Shown piece by piece: positions 1 through 10,393 of a DNA stretch of 64,000 nucleotides (within the stretch, counting starts at the first letter, position 1; every line of letters begins with the position of its first letter). The DNA is from Phaeodactylum tricornutum CCAP 1055/1. Its lineage: Eukaryota > Bacillariophyta > Bacillariophyceae > Surirellales > Neidiaceae. The stretch lies in assembly GCF_000150955.2 (NCBI RefSeq), contig NC_011675.1, positions 617,439 to 681,438 on the forward strand. The letters are read 5' to 3'. The position numbers and the translations under genes were made by a program. Below the pieces are notes generated by a model. The model saw only the letters and a program-made list of their open reading frames with translations, was not told the DNA's origin and searched no databases.

Positions 1-2575
1 CAAGTTTGCTGCGCTCCAGTTCCCGCTCAACTTCTAGCGCTCGTACGCGTAACTTGAAGTCTCCCTGCTCCATGCGCGTGACCACGTCCTCCACTCTTGC
101 TGTTCGGCGTGGCTGTGTAACTGCTTGATTGATATCTTCAGGTCGGAGACCTAAGCGCTTGCCTATCCGAATCAATGTTGTTTTGAAAGCGTTACCATCT
201 TTTAAGTCAAGGAGCTCTTTCAAGTACGGTAGCGTTAGCTTCGTAAGATCATATTGTGGGTTAAGCGTCTTCCCAATTCCATCAATCGAAAAGAAAGCAC
301 GGAAGACGAACGTCCACGTGGGCGGGAAGACAAACGGACTATCACGATTCAAAGAGAGAAATTCTTCGCCCAATTTCCTTCGTCGTTCCCGAGTGATTCT
401 TTTCCGCTCCTCTTCCGAAAGCTCGTTCTCCCACGATGCGTCTCGTTTAAGTGTTTCCTGAAACCGATCGATAAAATCCTTACCGACACGCTCAACAGCA
501 ACTCGGTCGATATCAGGACCATTTCTTAGCATTCCGAGTCGTTCGAGCGCATCCATCGCATCTTTGACATTTGCGTCGTAGTAGACCGCAAAGAAAAAGT
601 CAACGAGGCCTTTTCTCTGCACGTCACCGAAACTGTCCATCATGCCAAAATCGTAGAATATTATTACTGCCTCCCCGTCCGGACCTTTTTCTACTGCAAC
701 GTTCCCAGGATGAGGGTCGGAATGAAAAAATCCATGTCGGCACAGCTGTTCGAGGAAACCCTCTGCCATCTTCACGCTGATATCAATTGGGTCTAAGCCA
801 GCCTGCTCAATTTTCTCTTTGTCTGTTACCTTGATACCAGGTAAAAATTCCATCGCCATAACTTTGTCTGTGGTGAACTCAGGGTATGTTTTTGGAGCCC
901 GTATATGTCTGAATTTTGCAGTATTGAAGTTCTCACGAAATCTGTTGCAGTTGTTCATTTCGTTAATGTAGTCAATCTCTTCATAAAGCAAGCGTTGATT
1001 CTCTTGAAACACACTGACCCAGTCGCGTTGTGTATTTCGATCCAAAAGACCCCCTTCCGATGTGAGATCCAAGGCATCAGCAAAAACAGCAACCTGGCGA
1101 AGCTGGCCCAAATCCACTTCAAACAATTCTCGGAGGTATTGCCTTTGCACCTTGATGGCTAGCATCTCGTCACCCTTACGAGCAATGTGTACTTGGCCAA
1201 GCGATGCAGCTGCAAGAGATTTTCGATCAAATTCATCAAAGAGTTGGTCTATTGGCTTGCCAAGTTCCTCCTCGATGATCCGTACTGCCAAATCTCCAGA
1301 GAAGGCCGGAACGTTATCCTGAAGTTGTTTGAGTTCTTCAATGTACTCTTTTGGTACAATATCAATGCGAGTAGAGAATAGCTGACCAACTTTGATAAAG
1401 GTTGGACCGAGCTTGAGAAGGTTCTGTGTAATTTCTTTACCGAGCTGCGATCGCTCCGCTTTGAACTTCTCTTCCGACCAGGCGCCACTGTTATATTTCG
1501 CTGAAATGCGACGATCTTTAATGTAGAATGAACTGAAATACGCCCAAATTTCAGCGGATCTGCGTAGAATTGCCCATTTCCGTGCCCACTTGCCCTTTGC
1601 TGCGATTTCGCCCGTCCGCTTCCAACCAGCTTGCAAAGTCTCGCCACCGAATACTTCTTGCTCTGTTCCTTTCTTATTTGGCTTTGAATTGCTCTTTACC
1701 AAAGTTGCAAGATATTTGTACGTTGAAAGAAGGTAAATCGAAGGATACGATGCTTTTCGAACCCATCGCGTCAGTAAAGCGATGGAGTAATAAAATGGTG
1801 CAACGTTCCAGTTCCGCAGTATTTCGCTTGTACGCAACGTTCGGCTTTCGGGTAAGGTAGAATTCTCCCCGATAAGTATAAGAGAGCTTCGATCTGTCCT
1901 CGCATAAAAGTCCGACGCAATAGAACGCTTCCCACCGTCAGCCCTGCTCTTCGATTCCAAAAGGGGAACGTCTGAAAAGGCTAGATCTTCGAGAGGTCGT
2001 ACAAAGCGTTTGTCGATTTCGTTCAGTTGCCTTTCCAATTCTTCCTGTTGCGCATTCTGAATCTGCTTGACCAAGTCTGCTAGAACTTTGGATATCTCCG
2101 TCGCTGAATTTTCCGGTAATCTCACCAGCTTGTCTTCCCAACTCTCGGTCAGATTCTTCAAAAGACTAGCAGTCCCATCCGACAGCTTGCTGTTTATATC
2201 TTCCATGAGATCGACCAAATCTTCGGCCGCCATGGCAGCCAAGTTTTCAATATCGGAAGTGTTGGTGCTGACTTTTAGTTTGCTCTCCTCTTGGCTACCA
2301 CTAGACCCATTGACGATGAGATCAGCTGCATGTTGCGGAGTTCCATTCCGTTTAAGTATTTCATTCGCTTTGTGAGCTGCTTCCAAAACGTCCTCCTGTT
2401 TCCGTTTCTGTTGCTGTTTTTCAGATATCGCTCGACTATACGTCCTTTCTATGGATACAGTTTGGGTGTAAGGAAAGGGGTTTCTGGGACATAGGCCGCC
2501 GAGAAAACCTTCGGCCGGATGGAGTAGGAGCAAAGTCGCGACTGTAACCCAGGAACGAGTAGATGGCAACGGCAT
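1..2575 (-). CDS. ABC1/UbiB-family atypical kinase, plastid-targeted (C-terminus cut by window edge)
   Basis: One uninterrupted minus-strand frame of 858 codons starts at the ATG at 2575 and leaves the window without a stop, so the C-terminus is missing. Kinase-like family hallmarks are visible: the KVGQ element with its following STR near residue 394, an SLGQVHIA stretch resembling the Ala-rich nucleotide loop, DPHPGN near residue 617 and DFGMM near residue 640. The ABC1/ADCK/UbiB family supports quinone and isoprenoid-lipid metabolism; plant and algal members sit on plastoglobules or in mitochondria. The first 25 residues are hydrophobic and end in PAEGF, close to the diatom ASAF cleavage motif, which suggests a plastid destination (inference). 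About 300 residues ahead of the kinase core are helical and charged. It is transcribed leftward, as is the rhomboid gene upstream of it. Confidence 0.9.
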   Translation of the reverse strand, partial: MPLPSTRSWVTVATLLLLHPAEGFLGGLCPRNPFPYTQTVSIERTYSRAISEKQQQKRKQEDVLEAAHKANEILKRNGTPQHAADLIVNGSSGSQEESKLKVSTNTSDIENLAAMAAEDLVDLMEDINSKLSDGTASLLKNLTESWEDKLVRLPENSATEISKVLADLVKQIQNAQQEELERQLNEIDKRFVRPLEDLAFSDVPLLESKSRADGGKRSIASDFYARTDRSSLILIGENSTLPESRTLRTSEILRNWNVAPFYYSIALLTRWVRKASYPSIYLLSTYKYLATLVKSNSKPNKKGTEQEVFGGETLQAGWKRTGEIAAKGKWARKWAILRRSAEIWAYFSSFYIKDRRISAKYNSGAWSEEKFKAERSQLGKEITQNLLKLGPTFIKVGQLFSTRIDIVPKEYIEELKQLQDNVPAFSGDLAVRIIEEELGKPIDQLFDEFDRKSLAAASLGQVHIARKGDEMLAIKVQRQYLRELFEVDLGQLRQVAVFADALDLTSEGGLLDRNTQRDWVSVFQENQRLLYEEIDYINEMNNCNRFRENFNTAKFRHIRAPKTYPEFTTDKVMAMEFLPGIKVTDKEKIEQAGLDPIDISVKMAEGFLEQLCRHGFFHSDPHPGNVAVEKGPDGEAVIIFYDFGMMDSFGDVQRKGLVDFFFAVYYDANVKDAMDALERLGMLRNGPDIDRVAVERVGKDFIDRFQETLKRDASWENELSEEERKRITRERRRKLGEEFLSLNRDSPFVFPPTWTFVFRAFFSIDGIGKTLNPQYDLTKLTLPYLKELLDLKDGNAFKTTLIRIGKRLGLRPEDINQAVTQPRRTARVEDVVTRMEQGDFKLRVRALEVERELERSKL

Positions 2576-3044
2576 CTTTTGAATTCTAGGATATTTGCGG
2601 TTTGGAATGTCGCAGTGATCCATCCGCCAACGCATTCCTATGTGCTTTTACTTCGAAGAGGTAGTGATACCACCGATCTGACCTTTGCTGATAGATTTCA
2701 AACAGTAAATCGGATGATAAGAGAAGCGGGGGACTGTGTGATGTTCGCTCTCTTTGAAGTTGTCAAGACCTACCAAGACTTGTCGCCGTCCAGGCGGCAC
2801 GAGGAAAGACGACGAATCTGACGTGATCACGTCCTGCCACCGACTCACTACCATAAGGATCGTCCAACAGAAAATGGAAAGACCCGGAAACTGCTACCTA
2901 TTCCGGTAATTATCAATAGGTACAGAGGGGAAGCCGGTACTGATGCTTGTGTCGAACGCATACCATTATAAGAGATTATAAATTAAGCTTACACTAGGTA
3001 GCATCTACACTTATATCATGTAGACGTATCGTTCCAGAACTAAT
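2576..3044. other. Intergenic, ABC1K 5' side
   Basis: About 470 bp between the ABC1K start and the rhomboid stop. Open frames here are short, use no recognisable domain and overlap each other. I see no RNA gene. It must hold the ABC1K promoter and the rhomboid 3' end. Confidence 0.5.
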
Positions 3045-4028
3045 TTACAATCGCCTGTGTTTCCTCCGGAACCGGACGAGAAATTGCGCAATGTATGGTC
3101 GCAGGAAAAATCGACGTTTCCAGACTTCGCAGTACGCCAGTCCAAACAGAATGCCTCCAAGGTGGGCCGAATGGGCCACTTGGGAATGTATCTGGGCAAC
3201 GCTACCAAACAAGCTCCAGATGAACACGAGCTGCAGCAATTGGCTCGCTTGCAAGCGTATAGGAATCACACCAGCCAACAAGATGCCCAATACATGAGTG
3301 GGATACATTCTTGCGAATACTGCCAATAGAGCGACTGTCACTCCGGACAGTCCCAAACAACTTCCTTGGCCGCTTCGGTCCAAAGCCAGAAAGGCGACTG
3401 AACTGACACTTGCGGCTCCAACTATAAGAGGCCAGAGTGGCCATCGTGATTGGCTGAACAACATTCGCTGGACGACTGGTCCCAGAGATAATAGTGCCGC
3501 TATATTAACGGCAAGATGATAGAAGCCAATGTGGGAAACGGAAGAGAGAAACAGCGTGAGCAATCGACCGCTTTGTAAGTTTAGTCTGTTGACCACGAAA
3601 TGTTTCTGCAAAATAGGCCGTACGGCTGGGACTCTCCAAAGCATGAAGACTGCCAAGCTAGCCCAGCTAACAATCGACACTGACGGACTGCTTTCATGCA
3701 GCGTTGAGGCATACCGCTGGAATCGCTCCAGTAGTGACATCGGTTTGTTGGTGTACGTGAATGTTTGTGCTTCGATATAAAATCCCCCGTTGTTGGGTTC
3801 CGAAGGATCCGGGACGTCTCCCAGTAACATCGGACGCTTGCCATATTGCCGAGGGGATGGACTGTAATGCGGATTGGCTTCAAACGGCGAACCTTCGCCC
3901 CCAAAAGTCAAGCTTCCACCCTGCACCCGCAACGCTGCACTGGTCGAGCGGAATCGGGCGGAGGTCAGAGAAAAGGTGAAAAAGAAGCACAGAGTGCAGT
4001 ACCGTAGCCAGCTCTGCAATTGAAGCAT
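3045..4028 (-). CDS. Rhomboid-family intramembrane serine protease
   Basis: A 327-residue protein with several hydrophobic helices between about residues 115 and 305. The rhomboid catalytic set is present: G-L-S-G with nucleophile Ser228, AHLGG with His289 in a later helix, and the HLAVN element (Asn175) of the oxyanion region. Rhomboids cleave transmembrane helices within the bilayer. The N-terminus (about residues 1-25) is hydrophobic and followed by a basic Ser/Ala-rich stretch, so an organelle (plastid envelope or mitochondrion) is likely, but the sequence alone does not decide. The start is the first ATG and directly precedes the hydrophobic leader. It is divergent from the EMC8-like gene with about 440 bp between the starts. 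Confidence 0.88.
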   Translation of the reverse strand: MLQLQSWLRYCTLCFFFTFSLTSARFRSTSAALRVQGGSLTFGGEGSPFEANPHYSPSPRQYGKRPMLLGDVPDPSEPNNGGFYIEAQTFTYTNKPMSLLERFQRYASTLHESSPSVSIVSWASLAVFMLWRVPAVRPILQKHFVVNRLNLQSGRLLTLFLSSVSHIGFYHLAVNIAALLSLGPVVQRMLFSQSRWPLWPLIVGAASVSSVAFLALDRSGQGSCLGLSGVTVALLAVFARMYPTHVLGILLAGVIPIRLQASQLLQLVFIWSLFGSVAQIHSQVAHSAHLGGILFGLAYCEVWKRRFFLRPYIAQFLVRFRRKHRRL

Positions 4029-4467
4029 CGCATGGAATTTCGAGACCGTGATTTTTTAGAGACTGTTGTTTTTTTCTCTGAGCAGGCCTCCTCCTCTCTC
4101 TTGAGAGAAGAGTAAACAGCTGTACGTACAAAGTGTGACAACGAGAAAGGGTGAGATAACGAAACGAAGAAAAATGGCACCACGTCGTGAAAGTGTCCTT
4201 ATCAAAGAGAGGATTGTCCCGTGTTTATATATCATCTACTTTTAAGTCATGTGACATGTCCTGAGCGATTTTGTCGTTTTGTTACATACAGTTCATGAAA
4301 TATTTCCTGCTGTCAATAGGCGCAGCAAACAAACGAGTCCGAACATTTCGGGAGCTCCGCCTACTGGGAGGTATCCCTGCAGTTGATTCCTCAAACGGCC
4401 AACACGTCTGTTCCAAACCAATCCTTCGGCACCGTCCCTCAGACCCCACACGAGAGCACAAACAACC
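4029..4467. other. Divergent intergenic region
   Basis: Shared upstream region of the leftward rhomboid gene and the rightward EMC8-like gene. It contains only short shadow frames. No promoter element can be assigned with confidence. Confidence 0.5.
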
Positions 4468-5082
4468 ATGGTAGACTCCAGAAGCAGTAACAGCTCCTTA
4501 AAAACGGTAAACGTTGCGCCCAAGGCCTTTTGCGCCATGGCGCTGCACGCCGCAACATACAAGAATAGTTCGGTTCACGGAATCCTATTGGGAAGCTCGA
4601 CGAAAGGCGTGATTGTGGTGGAAGATGCTGTTCCTGTATCGCACGGGGCTCCGACCAAGCCTCTGGTTGAAATTAGCTTGGGTCTGGTGCAAGCCAAAAG
4701 CGATCACACCATAGTTGGATGGTACACTGCGCCGGAGCTATTTTCCGATAGCCGACCCGGACCAGTCGCCCTGCGTATGACAGCCAACTTGGCTACTGGT
4801 ACAATTGAACCGACTTTGATTGTGTTGCAAAATGGACCTTTGTCGAAATGTCTTGGAGGAGAAGGTAAAGCAGATGGTGTTTTGCAAGCTTTTGGAAAAG
4901 ACTTTGGTCAACAGTATCTTGAATCGGTTGAAACTGCTGTACAGGATGGGCCAAAAGCTAGCCGAGCGGTGCAGGAAGCTTTCAAGGATAGCACAAAACT
5001 AGAGGATCTAGAGGATCACTTGAAAGGGCCGCAACATGCTTCCTGGTATCCCAGCTCCGCACTATCTAACCTGTCACTATGA
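4468..5082 (+). CDS. EMC8: ER membrane protein complex subunit 8/9 (MPN-like fold)
   Basis: A 204-residue single-exon protein starting at an ATG in good context (ACCATGG). It matches the EMC8/EMC9 (UPF0172) family: an early VAPKAFCAMALHAA stretch, HGILLG, EDAVPVSHG, and VGWYTAPE followed by a later VLQNG. The family has a Mov34/MPN-type fold without the JAMM metal ligands and forms the cytosolic part of the EMC, which inserts tail-anchored and multi-pass proteins into the ER. The length agrees with animal EMC8 (about 200-210). No signal peptide is seen, as expected for a cytosolic subunit. Between residues 120 and 204 the similarity weakens, as is usual for this family. Confidence 0.88.
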   Translation: MVDSRSSNSSLKTVNVAPKAFCAMALHAATYKNSSVHGILLGSSTKGVIVVEDAVPVSHGAPTKPLVEISLGLVQAKSDHTIVGWYTAPELFSDSRPGPVALRMTANLATGTIEPTLIVLQNGPLSKCLGGEGKADGVLQAFGKDFGQQYLESVETAVQDGPKASRAVQEAFKDSTKLEDLEDHLKGPQHASWYPSSALSNLSL

Positions 5083-5299
5083 AAAAGAATAGTTGCTCAG
5101 CCAAATGGATTGTTATTCTCTCCACACCAAGGACACGACAGCGTCTTTAGAAACTATTAGCCCCGACATAGTTTGCTATCAGGATGTCTACTGTATGCGT
5201 ATCTCAAGGTAAACAGAATGCCATGCTTTGTATAGTCGTCGACACCGATCGTACAAATTATTTCATCGTAGTGACATGACAAATTCTCGTTTTTTGCTT

Positions 5300-7291
5300 C
5301 TATGCACGGCTTTCCAAAGCTCCACTGGGCATCAGGGCCTTCATTTGTACCGCTACATCTTGTACCACTATCTCGCCTTTGCGATAGCGGTTCATGGCGC
5401 GATCAACCGATTTGAGATGCCGAAATCGCAAAATCCCGAACCCCCGCTGTCCAGAGGCCACCGCAGCGACATCGATTTCTCCGAATTCTCGAAGAGCCTT
5501 GGTAATGTCAAAAGAGGTTACAGTTTTCCGCATTCCGGAAATAATGACGGTTGCCATAGGAAGCTTGTTTGCGAGCGGCAACTCTAGGAGGGCCGCCGAT
5601 TCGTGGATGGTCCTAGAAGCATCGTCGGCGCCCAATTTTCCGAAACGGACGCTGGCCACCACACGGTTGAGAATGTCTTGCATAAAAGCGCGTTTTCCTT
5701 CCACGCTTGCATTCTCGTTTCGTCGAAGCCAATAGTCAACTTCACACAAAGCGCTGGCTTCGAGTTCGGCGCCCGTATATTTACTTCCGCAACCCCATGT
5801 GAGCTCGGCGGAATCAACCTGAGCTTCTTCCACACCCATGAGAGCGTTGGTGACTGCGGCACTCATAATTCCTTCAAACCCTGACACGTTATCTTCCACG
5901 CCAGACCGCAATTTTTCAAGCGTTGGGTTCTTGTATAGATCGAATTCATCTTGGAGGTTCTTGGTGCCATCCGTTTCGTGCTCAGACTCATCCTCTATAT
6001 TCGATTCGCCGACCGAAAGTAGCGATTTGTTGGACACGACGGACTCACTTTGCAGAATTGGCGCAAAATTGCTATCTGTTCGATCATCCGCGAGCGCTGC
6101 GACACTATCAAAGGGGTCGGGTCGATACTTTTCACGCCGTTGATTAGCAGCATCGGGTAGGCGTTGTTCACGGCGCTTCTTGCGGCGACGAAAATAGTAG
6201 AAAGCGAGGCCGGCTAGAGCTGCCAGACCGATTACAACTACGATTCCCGAAATAGCTCCAACGCTCAACCCATTGCTATCTGCGGGCAAGGGGGGCGGAG
6301 ACGGTGGCATAGTAAAAGGTGGAAGAGAAGACGGTGCCATGGATACAACAGCGGTTGGAAAAGCCGAGGGGGCGATACTTGGTCGCAGTGACGGAGGGGG
6401 GCTGATCGTAGGACGCGCTGACGGTGAAGCTGTCGGCCTCATAGAACTAGATGGAGCCGGCGTCTGTGTAAGAATCAGCCGAGCCGCCAAGGCTTCGGTC
6501 AAAATGATGTTCGCCGCCTGAAGATCATCGGTTACCATCGCTAGATCAGAGTTGATAAATGTTTCCAGCTCGCTAGGAAACCTGCCAACCTCCGTCAAGT
6601 CAGAGGACCAGTTGCAAGCAAATTGAAAATCGTTCAAAAAGCCATCCGGGAAGGTGTCACATGCATCAACCCCCGGAACGCAAGCGGAGATACTCGGCGC
6701 TCCGATTTCGCAGGTAGCGTTCACGCGCTCGGCTGCCGCTGGTAATGAAAGAGCGTACCCTGTGTAAATTTCGTTGAAAGCAGCAATTTCTTCGGGTTCA
6801 AAAAATCGCTCCGTTGGAATGATATAGATTTGCTTGTATTCTTGTCGAACAAAAAGCTGACGCGCAATCGAAGGGGCTGACGACGGACTGTTGGAAGGTG
6901 TCACGGTCGGTTCTCCCGTAGGAGCTTCGCTAACCGTGGGTCTAGGAGAAATAGTCGGCAGCGGCGAAGGAATCGACGAAGGTAGTGTCGACGGCTGTGG
7001 TGACACGGTCGGGAGATCTGTCGGAGCGGCAGACACAGATGGCGCCTGACTCACTGTAGGAAAAGAGGTCGGCGGTAAAGTCGGCGCGGGAGGCACGGAT
7101 GGGACAGCCACGGACACGGGAGCGCGGGTCAACTGTCCACGCGTTGCAGTCAACAGACCGGCCAGTAGGAGAAGCAGATTACGCCGCGTTTCGTCCCATA
7201 CAGAACGACGTCGACGTTTCCAAAATAGGCGTTGAGATCTACGGGTCCTTATTGGAGGAACTACAACGCATTCTGCTGCGGTGTGTGCCAT
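5300..7291 (-). CDS. Single-pass membrane protein: PTxxP-rich ectodomain plus cytosolic RRM domain
   Basis: The open frame runs to 7624 but opens with a TTG; I choose the ATG at 7291 (663 codons), with in-frame ATGs at 7351, 7417 and 7477 as alternatives. Counting from the 7291 start: an Arg-rich N-terminus, a hydrophobic signal or anchor segment at about 38-53, Ser/Pro/Thr repeats of PTxxP type at about 55-140, a Cys-containing globular region at about 145-275, a second Pro/Ser-rich stalk, and a transmembrane helix at about 344-366 followed by RRRKKRR. The cytosolic part ends in an RNA-recognition motif at about 580-653: RNP2-like VIISGM and a textbook RNP1 octamer, RGFGILRF, with the helix and strand order intact. 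An RNA-binding domain tethered to a membrane receptor-like protein is unusual. The ligand is unknown. Confidence 0.82.
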   Translation of the reverse strand: MAHTAAECVVVPPIRTRRSQRLFWKRRRRSVWDETRRNLLLLLAGLLTATRGQLTRAPVSVAVPSVPPAPTLPPTSFPTVSQAPSVSAAPTDLPTVSPQPSTLPSSIPSPLPTISPRPTVSEAPTGEPTVTPSNSPSSAPSIARQLFVRQEYKQIYIIPTERFFEPEEIAAFNEIYTGYALSLPAAAERVNATCEIGAPSISACVPGVDACDTFPDGFLNDFQFACNWSSDLTEVGRFPSELETFINSDLAMVTDDLQAANIILTEALAARLILTQTPAPSSSMRPTASPSARPTISPPPSLRPSIAPSAFPTAVVSMAPSSLPPFTMPPSPPPLPADSNGLSVGAISGIVVVIGLAALAGLAFYYFRRRKKRREQRLPDAANQRREKYRPDPFDSVAALADDRTDSNFAPILQSESVVSNKSLLSVGESNIEDESEHETDGTKNLQDEFDLYKNPTLEKLRSGVEDNVSGFEGIMSAAVTNALMGVEEAQVDSAELTWGCGSKYTGAELEASALCEVDYWLRRNENASVEGKRAFMQDILNRVVASVRFGKLGADDASRTIHESAALLELPLANKLPMATVIISGMRKTVTSFDITKALREFGEIDVAAVASGQRGFGILRFRHLKSVDRAMNRYRKGEIVVQDVAVQMKALMPSGALESRA

Positions 7292-8067
7292 CCGCAAAGT
7301 CTTTTTGCGCTCCGCCGGAATCCCCTCGCGGGTTTCCCGCTTGCGCTTCATTCGCCCGCAGGTATGTGCTTCTGCTTCAAGTATTCCTGTAGAGACTCGT
7401 GTTACTTGTGAAGGATCCATGCATCTCGTTCGAAAACAGTCACTACGAGCGAAAGGAGGCAAACCGGTGGTTGGCTCCATCTTTGAATGACAGCAACGGC
7501 ACGTTTTATCGTACGGACTTGCGACACACGTGTCCCGGTATCGGAGAAAGACTACATTTCTACAGCTCTTAATCCGGAGGTTTTCCCAAAGGTTCCGCCA
7601 GCAATACCTTAGACTGACACTCAATTTTAAATATATATATTTTAGTTAAGGAAACAGAGATTATATTAAAATTCCAAAAAAATAGAACAATTATCTTTTA
7701 TAATAAGTAAAAGCACTCGACTAATATTTTCTAATGCCCGTATCGAAGTACGACTTGATTTTTTGATAACATACTCATTCAAGTGCCGCGCCAACCAAAC
7801 ACGCAAAAATGTCTAGGAGAATGAAAATAGTGTATCGTCGTGCGTTACGCTTCTCATCATCGCTTTACCCCCCTGCTGGCACTGTCTATTGTTGCCATTT
7901 ACTCCCCAAATCACTGCACAGCTATGCCAATGAGCAGCGCTTCCTTGTGGGACAGGACGATACCATTAACAGTAACTCTAACGTAAATAACATTAAAAGT
8001 AGAGCCCATCATATACAATCGTAAAAACTGTTCCTCATCGTGATCAATAGCGTATAGATCTGCGACG
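7292..8067. other. Intergenic / 5' leader of the RRM membrane protein
   Basis: From 7292 to about 7620 the same frame as the RRM gene stays open and may be 5' UTR or an N-terminal extension. The stretch from about 7625 to 7760 is AT-rich with a TA repeat (around 7630-7645). No other gene is supported. Confidence 0.45.
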
Positions 8068-9788
8068 TTATGTAGCGGATTTGAGGAACCAGTTCTCCAG
8101 CGCCGTTGCCGTTCGGGGCATGCCAGCTTCGACACCAACCGCCGATTGGCTCGTCTTCATTGCAGAATTCAAATTAAAAGTGGCATTCTTTTCCGGAACA
8201 GGTACCTCCACGAATCCACCCGCTCCGCCCTCTTGCATCGGCGTGGGGTGATGAATCATCCGCCCATCTCGTCCCCACATACCCTGGCGTCCTCCATACT
8301 CCCCAAACGTTGCATTGCGGGGACCAGATCCAAAGTCTCCAGCATGTGGTCGTCCAAACGATCGGAAGCTCTTCAGCTTCGAAACGGTTGCGGCTTGCGA
8401 CAGTCGAGCCTTCTTTGGACTAGGATCTAGGCTTGAATTTAACTTCGGTAATGTAGCAGGCGTGTCCCATTTGACCGAGCGGACCCTTTGCGGCTGTGGT
8501 GGCCGTGTAGGTTCAGCCTTCTTTCCATGAAGTACACCGTTTAAGCGCAAAGCCGATGAACGCGCTTTCTGTAGTCGCATGGTTTGGTCCTCGTACTGTG
8601 AAGTCGTGGAACTACCAAGATTTAACGCGCTACGGAAGCCAGCGAGACTAGTTGAAGTCAGAATGGAAGGGTTAGAGCCTTCCGATGCGGGTTCGGTTCT
8701 TGTTCCTTTGGAAACGACGTCCTTCGGGGACCCAGATGCTTTCGACACGACACCGAGAGGTAGAGGCGTGTGAGTTGCATTGGCAACAGTCTTAAAAATA
8801 ATCAGTCTTGCTTGATCAACCATAGCCTTGAGCATGATATCAGTATCTAGCCGTACATCGACCTTTTGTAGGTCTTCAATGTCGGTTATGCTGTTATTCC
8901 CAAAATAAGCTATCATAAACAAAAGTTCAAGCAATGAGTAAAGACAATACAACAGCTTCTTATCGATTCGAACATCAACCTACCCGACATAGTCCCGGGA
9001 GCCCGAAGAACAACAGTTTCTTGTTTGCCCTGTAAAGTAAGAGAAATCTTGGTCTCAAAAAGAAGGGGAAGAATCACATCGGCTTCCTTTGGATGGCATG
9101 CAGCGGAATCGGGCATAGGGAGGGTCTGCAACGTTGTTTCAGCGGCGTCGACAGCAACATTCGCCGAAAGTATCCGAAGCAGCCGTGTCCGGCTTTCAGA
9201 GTCACCCGTAGAAAGAGAGTGTCGGAGAAGCAAAAGCGTCCAAGACCGCAGTCGGGAATCCATTAGAAACGAAAATGAGTCGGATACATTGGTCGCCATT
9301 GCCTCCGGCGCGTATACTAGTGTGGACTTTGTCCATGAAGTCAACTTCCCTAAATGCTTTTCTGCCTGATGCTCTAAAATCGAAGCGTCGTCTACCGCTT
9401 TAACGAGAACAGAAGCAGCCATGAGCGGCTTGTTGGGGACGTTTTCGACTGCATCTGTGGACGCTTCTCCCGAGGAATGCTCCGGAACCCTAGGGCCGGG
9501 TTCACCAACGTCCGGCAAAGGATTGCCTACCTGATCGTTCTCTATGCCTACTCTACAATCGAGCGAAGGGAGTGTCAATACCACATCATGGTCTGTGACA
9601 GCCTCGGAAAATAAGAGGGCCAGCTCCCTAGGCCGGACGGCAGTGCGAGCCAACGACGATGTCGTTGTTCCCAGCAGCCTGGCGCACTCAACCACCGTTT
9701 TCTCTTGATCCTTAGAGAGTGAACGTGATGCAGGCATAGAGCTCTCCTGCGGCACTACTTCTTGACTTTTTGGCTTCGGAGCGTCCAT
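8068..9788 (-). CDS. Unrecognised two-exon protein, disordered C-terminal half
   Basis: Exon 1 is 9788-8984 and exon 2 is 8909-8068, joined over a 74-bp intron with a GTAGGT donor and an AG acceptor at 8911-8910. The phase-1 junction (G + CT) keeps the frame and gives about 548 residues. The N-terminal half (to about residue 300) looks globular and helical, with an AxxLLGTTTSSLARTAV-like helix and a Leu-rich region. The C-terminal half is Ser/Arg/Pro/Gly-rich, basic and probably disordered. No signal peptide or membrane helix is visible, so a nuclear or cytosolic location is likely. I recognise no domain. Without the splice, exon 1 reads through only 19 residues into the intron before a stop, which supports the intron. 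Confidence 0.75.
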
Positions 9789-10393
9789 TGGTTAGAATGG
9801 TGCAGGCAGAGCTAACAGTAAACTGAACTGAGAGGTGGACGTACTTGGAGAGATCGCCCGCTGCCGGTAGGCTGTAAAAATTTAGCTGTGAGCTTTCGTG
9901 AAGTTCGGATGACAGTCGTCACCTAAGGAATCGCGGTGGTCTGCGGTGGCTGTAACTTCTACGTGCGAGGTCCAAAGGATAAAAAATCCACAGGAATTTC
10001 GGCCACTAGAATACATATGCTTACTGATAGCTGATAGCCCAAATGACTGCCATTTCTAATATATTCAGTCAGAAATGTCGGAAAAAGTAAAAAGCAGTAT
10101 TTAAATGAAGTGTAGGAAGTTGCAAATTCTGGGAGACAGAATAAGGCATCTAGAATCCAATCATTCTTCAGTGAAATTATTGCCTACTTTACAGCATATT
10201 GGTTGTTGCTATGATCTCAATGACCATAGCAATCTTCCATCTACTTCGTGTCCCATACCTTACAGTGGAAATTGCTGTAGCACTACACTGTATGCAGACT
10301 CCATCAATAAAGAGGATTCTAGTATAATATACCGTCTCAATCGCATAAACTTTCGATCCTAAATGGGGTATATTTTTACAACATTCACTCTAG
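9789..10393. other. Intergenic
   Basis: About 600 bp between two leftward genes, with no supported coding frame. One short frame at 10105-10362 has no recognisable domain. It contains the promoter of the 9788 gene and the 3' end of nothing else visible. Confidence 0.45.
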
